Part shown: piece after piece, positions 6,480 through 12,872 of the stretch
Layout: every line of letters starts with the position of its first letter
How positions within the stretch are numbered: position 1 is the stretch's first letter
Source: JAUXLW01 sp964195005
GTDB taxonomy: Bacteria; Actinomycetota; Acidimicrobiia; Spongiisociales; SHLN01
Direction: 5' to 3'
Assembly (NCBI GenBank): GCA_964195005.1
Contig: CAXMOO010000038.1
Coordinates: forward strand, 1-21,921
Length of the DNA: 21,921 nt
The notes under the pieces: model-generated
Seen by the model: the letters and a program-made list of their open reading frames with translations, nothing else
The model's database searches: none
Told to the model about the DNA's origin: nothing
Translations under genes and position numbers: made by a program

Positions 6480-9369
6480 CCTGGATGTAGCGCTGGGCGG
6501 GAAGCAGGAGCCGACTCAGGTCGCGTACCTGTCGAGCAGTCACCGCCTCAGTGTCGGCAATGCGGGAGATCAAATTCTCCGGATCCGCACCGGGGATCTG
6601 GGAGTAGAAGAGCATCGCACCGACCCAGAATGGATTCGTCACGAATTCGAAATCGCTGGTGACCTGGCGGATGGCAATCGCCAACTCGTCCTCCGTGGGC
6701 CCTTCGAGGCGCAAGCTGGACAGGGCAGCCAAGAACGCCTCGCGTATTGTCTCGAGCCCTTCGGGATCCCCGCTCACTTGAACGTAGACCTCGATCTCAT
6801 TGATGCCCCCAAACTGCGCCGACGTGGCCACCAGTGGTGAATAGGTGGCAGACAATTCCTCGCGCAGCAGTTCGGTCAACCGCTGGTTGAGCACGGACTC
6901 GAGCACGGCCAATCGAATCTCGGTGTCATGGTCGACAATCCGCTCCGAAGTGAATACGAATGCGACCGCCCCCAGCTCACCCTCCCCTGCCTCGACCGTA
7001 CGGGTGAGTACCCCGGTAGGAGCCGGGGGTCGGCCAGAGGGGAAAGGCTCCGAAGTAGGAAGCGACGGCAGAGTTCCCAGGTAGCGCCGACTCAGCTCCT
7101 CGAGCCGGCCGGGTTCGAAGTCTCCGGCGAACGCAAACACAAAGTCATCAGCGTCGGCGAACCTTTCCCGGTAGACGGCCAGGGCTCGATCAAGGTCGAA
7201 GTTGTCAAGGTCTGTAACCGTCGGCAAGTCCAGGTAACGACGGTCGTCGTCATACCGAAGCCGGTTGACCTCGTTGGCAAGGGCTAGAAGGGGAACCGAG
7301 TCGGGAGCTGCCGCCAGCGGTCGGAGCTGCCCCAGCAAATTGGCGAATGTCTGTTGATCCACCCGGGGCTCGGTCATGTAGAGATGAATCAGCTGGAAGA
7401 GCAGTTCGAGCCCGGCGGTGTCCGAGCTGCCGAAAAACCCCTCGGTGTCTTCGTCAATGTACGGAACCAGCGCCACCGTCTCACCGGTCAGGAACCGATC
7501 AAGGGTGACCTGATTGAAATCACCGACACCGCTCCCGACGACAATGTCGCCGATGAGCTGGCCTTCGACGGCGTCCTCGGCCGGGAGCACGAGCCATCCT
7601 CCCGGGCTCATCGCCCCGAACGTGACGGTATCGGCGGCGATGTCGGTTTCGAGATACACCACCCTGACTCCATTTTCGAGCTCGATGACGGTGGGCAGCA
7701 ACCGGCCAAGGGTCCCCCGGTCCACAATGTCCACCGGGCCCGGTGCCGGCATCAGCGACTCAACAACGAGGGCATCGTCCGAACGGGGATCCACCTCGCT
7801 CAAAGCCACTCTCGTCACGATCTCGGCCAGGGCATCTGCTGTGGGAATCTGGGCCGTCGCCGAATCCGGGCCGGCGACGATCACCAGTGGTTGGGTGGTC
7901 CGCAACGTCGCCCGCAGAGTGTCTGCCACCTGCCCGGTTGTCATCTGGTCGAGCAGGCGCCTCAGGAGGTCCCGGCGAGCACGCGCATCTGGAATCGAGG
8001 AACCGACGAGAAAGTGGCTGAGGTACTCGTCGGCGTACTGGACGTCCTGCTTCGAGGCGCGGCTGTCGAACGCCAGCTCGACGTCGTCACGAACGATATC
8101 GATGGATCGCTCCAGCTCTTCGGCGCCGAAACCAAACTGGAGCGCTCGCTGCACCTCGATCAGGACTGCCTCCGCAGTGGCAGCCAGGTCGGCGGGGTCG
8201 GAAAAAGCACCGAGGCCCGGCGTGCGCTGCTCATCAACAAAGGGGTTCTCGGCATAGGAGGCCTCGAAAAAGGGCACGCCTCCAAGTTGAGCGTCCTCTT
8301 GCAGCCTGGTAACGATCATGCCAAAGGCCAGGCCCAACGCCAGACCCTGGCGCTCGGCCCCGATGGTTCCCAGCTCCAGTGCCGGCAGCGGATAGTTCAG
8401 CTCGACGAACGCTCCCTGGTATTCGGGGTCGGGCAGAACGGCAAACTTGGCCTCAGCAGCCGGCTCGGTGAAGAAATCAGGGCGAGGCCTTGGATTGGTC
8501 GGGTTCTGTAGAGGGCCGAACCGCTCCCTGATCAGTTGCTCCACCTCCGCCACACTGAAATCACCGACTGCGACGACCGCCATCAGATCCGGGCGATACC
8601 AATCCTCGTAGAATCGGGTGAGCGTTTCGGGCGTAGTGGCGTCGAGCTCGGAAGGCCCGGCCAGAGTGTCATGACCTTCGTACGGCGAGCCTTCGAAGAG
8701 CAGCTCCGAAACCGCCTCGAAATACCTCCCGCCGAAGCTCTGGCTCCGGAGACGCCACTCTTCGAGCATCACCCCTCGTTCGAGGTCGATCTCGGCCGGA
8801 TCGAAGGTGGCGTGGGACGACCATTCGGCCAGAACGTCGAAGGCAGTTTCCAGGCTGTCGGGGTCGTTGGTGGGGACTTGTAACTCGTAGACGGTCTGGT
8901 CATAACTAGTGAAGGCATTGATATCGGGCCCGAACTCAGACCCGAACCGCTCCAGCACTTTGATGAGCTCGTTGGCCGGGAAAGCCTCCGTACCGTTGAA
9001 CAACATGTGCTCAACGAAATGGGCTACACCGTCCTGATCGGGATCCTCAACGGCAGACCCTGCTTTTACCACAAGGCGAAGTTGGGCACGGGTTCCGGGA
9101 CGGGTGTTGCGCCGGATGTAATAGGTGAGGCCATTGTCGAGCACGCCGATGGTCACGCCAGAATCCACATCAACCAGCACGTCGTCGCCGGGGAAGGAAG
9201 GCATCTCGACCGGTGACGCAGCCGGGGCTGTGATTGTCGTTGTAGTGCCCGGGGGATCGGGAATTACCGTAGTGGTGGAGTCTGAAGATGAGGACGTGCA
9301 GGCAGAAGCGACCAGCGCCAGCACGAGCGCGGTGGTGTTTCTCCGGGCACGGTGTGAGCGTAACTCCAT
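6457..9369 (-). CDS. M16 family zinc metallopeptidase, predicted lipoprotein
   Basis: A 970-residue, two-lobed pitrilysin/insulinase-type peptidase of the PqqL or zinc-protease kind. The signal peptide ends in the lipobox VASAC, with C24 as the lipidation site, followed by a Ser/Thr/Pro-rich linker (25-55). The first lobe has the inverted zinc motif HFVEH (H117, E120, H121) and the distal ligand Glu in ERGVMLEEW (E197, 76 residues on), so it should be active. The second lobe, from about 560, has M16 C-terminal-like sequence without HxxEH, as expected for the structural half. The family degrades peptides inside a closed chamber; here that would be outside the membrane. It is the second gene after the SDR gene (48-base gap, same strand). 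No clear Shine-Dalgarno is seen; TAGAGT about 13 bases upstream of the ATG may be a -10. The true substrate is unknown. Confidence 0.93.
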   Translation of the reverse strand: MELRSHRARRNTTALVLALVASACTSSSSDSTTTVIPDPPGTTTTITAPAASPVEMPSFPGDDVLVDVDSGVTIGVLDNGLTYYIRRNTRPGTRAQLRLVVKAGSAVEDPDQDGVAHFVEHMLFNGTEAFPANELIKVLERFGSEFGPDINAFTSYDQTVYELQVPTNDPDSLETAFDVLAEWSSHATFDPAEIDLERGVMLEEWRLRSQSFGGRYFEAVSELLFEGSPYEGHDTLAGPSELDATTPETLTRFYEDWYRPDLMAVVAVGDFSVAEVEQLIRERFGPLQNPTNPRPRPDFFTEPAAEAKFAVLPDPEYQGAFVELNYPLPALELGTIGAERQGLALGLAFGMIVTRLQEDAQLGGVPFFEASYAENPFVDEQRTPGLGAFSDPADLAATAEAVLIEVQRALQFGFGAEELERSIDIVRDDVELAFDSRASKQDVQYADEYLSHFLVGSSIPDARARRDLLRRLLDQMTTGQVADTLRATLRTTQPLVIVAGPDSATAQIPTADALAEIVTRVALSEVDPRSDDALVVESLMPAPGPVDIVDRGTLGRLLPTVIELENGVRVVYLETDIAADTVTFGAMSPGGWLVLPAEDAVEGQLIGDIVVGSGVGDFNQVTLDRFLTGETVALVPYIDEDTEGFFGSSDTAGLELLFQLIHLYMTEPRVDQQTFANLLGQLRPLAAAPDSVPLLALANEVNRLRYDDDRRYLDLPTVTDLDNFDLDRALAVYRERFADADDFVFAFAGDFEPGRLEELSRRYLGTLPSLPTSEPFPSGRPPAPTGVLTRTVEAGEGELGAVAFVFTSERIVDHDTEIRLAVLESVLNQRLTELLREELSATYSPLVATSAQFGGINEIEVYVQVSGDPEGLETIREAFLAALSSLRLEGPTEDELAIAIRQVTSDFEFVTNPFWVGAMLFYSQIPGADPENLISRIADTEAVTARQVRDLSRLLLPAQRYIQVKLIPAG

Positions 9370-9417
9370 GGGAACGCTGAGAACTCTATGACCGGCCGGG
9401 CGATATGTATCGACTTG

Positions 9418-10179
9418 TTACTTGGGGGCCATGCGAATGCCGCCATCCATACGAATGGTCTCACCATTGAGGTAGTCGTTCTCAACGATGTGATAAGCAA
9501 GGTGAGCAAATTCGTCGGGCTCACCGAGCCGCTGCGGAAACAACACCTGCGTGGCGAGAGACTCCCGAGCCGGCTCTGGCAGTCCCGCCAACAGTGGTGT
9601 GTCCATGAGCCCAGGAGCAATCGTGTTCACCCTGATTCCGACCACCGCGAGATCGCGGGCCACCGGAAGTGTCATCCCCACGATGCCGCCTTTGGAGGCG
9701 GAATAGGCAGCCTGGCCGACCTGCCCATCGAAAGCCGCAACCGAGGCAGTGTTGACAATCACGCCGCGACCGCCGCCTGCCACCGGTTCCGTCTTAGCCA
9801 TCGCCTCTGCCGTCAGTCGAATGGCGTTGAACGTGCCGATGAGGTTGATCCGCAGCACCATCTCAAAGAAGTCGAGCTCGAGTGGAGTGCCATCGCGACC
9901 CAGCGTCCGGGAAGGGGGCCCGATGCCGGCGCAGTTGACGAGTACCCTCACCGGGCCCATCTCCGTGGCAGCATCCACGGCGGCCTGCACCTCGTCGCTG
10001 TTGGTCACATCAGTTCTGACGAACGCTCCCCCCACTTCGTCGGCTATAGCATCGCCCAATCCGGCTTGTACGTCGGCCACCAGCACCCTGGCTCCCTTGC
10101 GCGCAAGCCGCCGCACCGTAGCCGCGCCCAGGCCGGAAGCACCGCCGGTGACGATGGCAGCCACACCTTCAATGTCCAT
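9418..10179 (-). CDS. SDR-family NAD-dependent dehydrogenase, 3-hydroxyacyl-CoA dehydrogenase type II-like
   Basis: A 253-residue classical short-chain dehydrogenase. It has the cofactor motif TGGASGLG (11-18), D36 after the second beta strand (RVLVADV), which favours NAD over NADP, NCAG (82-85), N112, and the catalytic S146, Y159 and K163 in YSASK. The sequence around NTASVAAFDGQVGQAAYSAS and the end NGETIRMDGGIRM resemble the HSD17B10 / 3-hydroxy-2-methylbutyryl-CoA dehydrogenase group, which acts in beta-oxidation and isoleucine breakdown. That substrate is an inference. ATG 10179 is chosen over the in-frame GTG at 10191 because GAGGAG lies just before the ATG and would fall inside the gene if the GTG were used. 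Confidence 0.92.
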   Translation of the reverse strand: MDIEGVAAIVTGGASGLGAATVRRLARKGARVLVADVQAGLGDAIADEVGGAFVRTDVTNSDEVQAAVDAATEMGPVRVLVNCAGIGPPSRTLGRDGTPLELDFFEMVLRINLIGTFNAIRLTAEAMAKTEPVAGGGRGVIVNTASVAAFDGQVGQAAYSASKGGIVGMTLPVARDLAVVGIRVNTIAPGLMDTPLLAGLPEPARESLATQVLFPQRLGEPDEFAHLAYHIVENDYLNGETIRMDGGIRMAPK

Positions 10180-10230
10180 ATCACTCCTCACAGACAGCCA
10201 GATTCAGGCTGATCCTATCCCCGAGAGGGC

Positions 10231-10361
10231 CGTCGGCAGTAGGCCGAAGAGAGCAGTCGGCAGTCAGCAAGAAAAGAGCAGTCGGCAAGAAAGAACAAGA
10301 GCAGGAGGCAAGAGGCTGATTGCCGACTGCTGAATGCTGACTGCCGACTGCCGATTGCCGA
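10231..10361. repeat. Nested inverted repeat with direct-repeat left arm
   Basis: Outer arms GCAGTCGGCAGTCAGCA (10253-10269) and TGCTGACTGCCGACTGC (10335-10351) are perfect 17-base complements. Inner arms GCAGTCGGCAA (10278-10288) and TTGCCGACTGC (10320-10330) are perfect 11-base complements. They are separated by an asymmetric internal loop (8 and 4 bases) and closed by a purine-rich 31-base loop. A further pair, TCGGCA (10233-10238) with TGCCGA (10356-10361), lies outside. The left side also carries the direct repeat GAGCAGTCGGCA at 10251-10262 and 10276-10287, with a decayed third copy at 10299-10310. The element fills the spacer between divergent genes, so it is not a simple terminator. 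It resembles REP/MITE-type palindromic repeats. Confidence 0.85.
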
Positions 10362-10366
10362 GCTTG

Positions 10367-10372
10367 TAGGCT
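10367..10372 (+). promoter_or_regulatory. Possible leaderless-type -10 for the hisA-like gene
   Basis: TAGGCT ends 7 bases before ATG 10380, which would put the transcript start at or next to the A of the start codon. No Shine-Dalgarno is present, which agrees with a leaderless mRNA. The nested repeat ends just upstream. Confidence 0.4.
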
Positions 10373-10379
10373 GACCGCA

Positions 10380-11120
10380 ATGGATCTCTATGCCCGCGTG
10401 AACATTCTCGACGGTAGGGCCGTGCGGCTGCCTAAAGGCGATATCAACGAAGCCATCTCTCTGGAGGCGGACCCGATCGCCCGGGCCGCCGGCTGGGAGG
10501 CGAAAGGGGCGGACCGCCTGCTCATCGTCGACCTGGACGCCGCCGCCTACAGCAACTACGGAAACCGCCCACAAATAATGGAGCTCATCGAGTCGGTAGA
10601 GATACCGGTGGTGGTGGCCGGCGGGGTTAGATCCTCGGCCCAGGTTGAGCAGCTACTCGACGCGGGGGCGTGGCGGGTGACCATGGGCACCGTCGCCATA
10701 GTCGATCAGAACTTGATTTGGGATCTGTGCCGCGACCACCCCGGCCGGATCGTCGTCAGCCTCGACGTCAAACCAGATGAAGAACTGGTCTACCGCGGAT
10801 GGACTGAAGGCAGTGGCCGCTACCTGGAAGAAGTGCTCGTAGAGCTCTCTTCTGCCGGCGCTGCCGGCTTTATGGTCGCCGAAGCCGGACGCGATGCCCT
10901 CAAGGAACCACCCAACCACGCGGCACTGGAGTTGGCCCTGCGCACCGCCACCGCCGAGGAAGAGGTGGTGGCCGCCGGCGGCGTACGCAACCTCGGCGAT
11001 CTAACCGCCCTCAAGCGGCTAGCCGCCAACGGCGCCAAGCTGGCCGGCGTAGTGGTCGGTCGTGAAGTCTCCGAAGGCCGATTCACGATCCAGGAGGCCG
11101 CCAAGGTTCTCGCCGGCTAG
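10380..11120 (+). CDS. HisA/PriA-family TIM barrel protein with altered catalytic positions
   Basis: A 246-residue (beta-alpha)8 protein aligned along its length with HisA (ProFAR isomerase, fourth step of histidine synthesis) and actinobacterial PriA. Landmarks are ILDGRAVRLPKGD (9-21), IVDLDAAA (49-56), the phosphate-binding loops VAGGVRS (79-85) and AAGGVRN (198-204), VSLDV with D129, GW (140-141) and VVVGREVSEGRF (224-235). Against Thermotoga HisA (catalytic D8, D127, T164), D127 is kept as D129, but D8 is Asn (N8 in RVNILDG) and T164 is Ala (A167 in MVAEAGRD). It stands alone, with no hisF, hisH or hisB nearby. It may be a lineage-specific HisA with a shifted mechanism or a paralogue with another role, so no symbol is given. 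Its stop shares the tetranucleotide CTAG with the aceK stop. Confidence 0.85.
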   Translation: MDLYARVNILDGRAVRLPKGDINEAISLEADPIARAAGWEAKGADRLLIVDLDAAAYSNYGNRPQIMELIESVEIPVVVAGGVRSSAQVEQLLDAGAWRVTMGTVAIVDQNLIWDLCRDHPGRIVVSLDVKPDEELVYRGWTEGSGRYLEEVLVELSSAGAAGFMVAEAGRDALKEPPNHAALELALRTATAEEEVVAAGGVRNLGDLTALKRLAANGAKLAGVVVGREVSEGRFTIQEAAKVLAG

Positions 11121-12826
11121 CCGAGGCGATGCGCTTCGTTGTATGGAAGAACCTCGATGAGCTCGCCGGCCGCCACTCTTCCCTGAACGGCTAGCCAATA
11201 CCGCAGTGTCAGCAGCTCGCCATGATGTTGCTCGAACACCTCGCGCAAAGCCGGAGGCAGGCCCAGGAACGAGCGAAACTCCTCCGGGAACACATCTCCG
11301 GCACCCACTCCCCAGGGCGGGACATCGGCCATCTCGTCACCGGGAAATGGCTCCGGCAAGGCCCTGAACACGCAGTCGCCCAGTGACGTCAACTCGTCAT
11401 AGTCGTAGAAAACGACCCGACCGTGGCGGGTCACCCCGAAGTTCTTGAGCAGTAGATCGCCCGGGAACACATCGTTCACCGCCAGGTCCTTGATGGCCCA
11501 GCCGTAGTCAACCACTGCGGCCGCTGCCTCCTCAGGCTGGGCATCCCTCACATAGAGATTGAGCGGCGTCACCCGGCGCTCGATGTACACATGCTCGATA
11601 CCTACCGTGGCCTGGTTTGTTCGAACTGTCGCCCCGCATTCAGCGACAAGCTCGGCCAAGAGTTCGTCGGAGAACTTGGCCCGATCTAGCTCAAGATGCT
11701 CGAACTCGTGAGCGTCGATGAGCCGACCTACTCGATCGTGCTTGAACACCAGGGCGTACTTGGCGCGGACCGCCCGACGGGTGATGCGCTTGGGAGGGCC
11801 GAACTTATCCCGAAGCACTTTGAATACGAGCCCAAGTCCCGGCATGGTGAAGACCACCATCACAAGTCCGCGAGCGCCGGGCGCCAACTCGAAGCAAACA
11901 TCTGATCTCGCCAAATAGGAGAGGATCTCCCGGTACTGCTCGGTCTTGCCGTGCTTATGGAACCCCACGGCGTTGTAAAGCTCCGAACCCTGCTTGCGGG
12001 GCATGAGAGTGTGCAAGAACTGAACCAACTCATAGGGCCGAGCGGTGGTCACGTGGAAGTAAGAGCGTGTGAAGCTAAACAGGATGCTGACGGCGTCCTC
12101 GTCCAGAAGCACGGCGTCCACCGCTATCCCGGTATCAGTGCTTCGCAGGGCAAAAACAATAGGAATCAACCGCTCGCCGCTATACAACCGTCCGACCAGA
12201 TAGGCGCCGCGCCCCCTGTAGAAGACCGGTTTGATCAGCTCAGCGCGATCAATGCCGGCGTTGGGGCCGAGCTCCGCGAGTCGCGCCTCCAACTCGATGG
12301 CCACCCGCTTGGCGTCGCGGCGCAGGTCCGTGTACAGGACTCCGAAACGAAAATCCGTGAGAATGGCGTCCACCAGCTCGGCCGGAGTGCCTACCCGCTC
12401 ATACAGGTGATACAGCTCACGGCGGGGACGAGTTGGCGGCTTGGTGAAGTCGGTGTCGACGAACTCCACGCGCGGGTCCATCCCCATCGTGGCGAACACC
12501 CTCCTGGTTATCGAGTTGAAGAACGTCTCGCCGAGATCCCAGGCGTAGTGGCCCGCCAGGTGAACCGAGAAGGTCCGTTTGATGCGCTCCCAGACATCCT
12601 TGTCGGCAAGAGCATCCCCCAGGAGACTCCGCAAGCGCTCCTCGACCTCAGAAACCGCGAGCGGATAAAGCTCGAGCCGCTCGACAGCATCATCTCTGCC
12701 CGCGGCCCAGTTGCGTACTTCGAATCGGGCCTGGGCTCGCGCTGTTATCTCCGAGAACCTTTCGGAATACTTCTCAAAGCACTCGGCGAGGACAGCAGCT
12801 GCGGCCTCGAGTTGGCTGGGGCCCAT
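11117..12826 (-). CDS. aceK: Isocitrate dehydrogenase kinase/phosphatase
   Basis: A 569-residue bifunctional enzyme that inactivates isocitrate dehydrogenase by phosphorylation and restores it by dephosphorylation, directing isocitrate into the glyoxylate bypass. Similarity to the E. coli protein (578 residues) runs end to end. ATG 12826 is chosen because, with it, key residues fall at the same numbers as in E. coli: K336 in VFKVLRDKF, D371 in HDRVGRLIDAHEF (phosphatase), D457 and N462 in FPGDLLLKNFG, and D475 in VVFYDYDE. The nucleotide loop APGARGLVMVVFT (315-327) and the end block GDVFPEEFR (510-518) are also present. The open frame extends 53 codons further upstream, but that part overlaps the UPF0182 gene and is not AceK-like. 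No Shine-Dalgarno is evident. It is last in a - strand run, 46 bases after UPF0182. No aceA, aceB or icd lies in the window. Confidence 0.96.
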   Translation of the reverse strand: MGPSQLEAAAAVLAECFEKYSERFSEITARAQARFEVRNWAAGRDDAVERLELYPLAVSEVEERLRSLLGDALADKDVWERIKRTFSVHLAGHYAWDLGETFFNSITRRVFATMGMDPRVEFVDTDFTKPPTRPRRELYHLYERVGTPAELVDAILTDFRFGVLYTDLRRDAKRVAIELEARLAELGPNAGIDRAELIKPVFYRGRGAYLVGRLYSGERLIPIVFALRSTDTGIAVDAVLLDEDAVSILFSFTRSYFHVTTARPYELVQFLHTLMPRKQGSELYNAVGFHKHGKTEQYREILSYLARSDVCFELAPGARGLVMVVFTMPGLGLVFKVLRDKFGPPKRITRRAVRAKYALVFKHDRVGRLIDAHEFEHLELDRAKFSDELLAELVAECGATVRTNQATVGIEHVYIERRVTPLNLYVRDAQPEEAAAAVVDYGWAIKDLAVNDVFPGDLLLKNFGVTRHGRVVFYDYDELTSLGDCVFRALPEPFPGDEMADVPPWGVGAGDVFPEEFRSFLGLPPALREVFEQHHGELLTLRYWLAVQGRVAAGELIEVLPYNEAHRLG

Positions 12827-12872
12827 GAGGTCATTGTGGCCCAGCTTGCGGAAAGGCGCTCGATAGTTGAGA

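Noticed and set aside
7354..8511. Open frame of 385 codons on + strand
   Set aside because: Antisense to the M16 peptidase gene, whose catalytic motifs are certain; the product is His/Gln/Gly-rich and matches nothing.
9007..9391. Open frames on + strand over the M16 N-terminus
   Set aside because: Shadows of the signal peptide and Thr-rich linker on the opposite strand.
10180..10191. GTG start for the SDR gene
   Set aside because: The Shine-Dalgarno GAGGAG lies between this GTG and ATG 10179, so the ATG is favoured.
10231..10361. CRISPR array
   Set aside because: The repeats are short, unequal, inverted as well as direct, and there are no regular unique spacers or cas genes.
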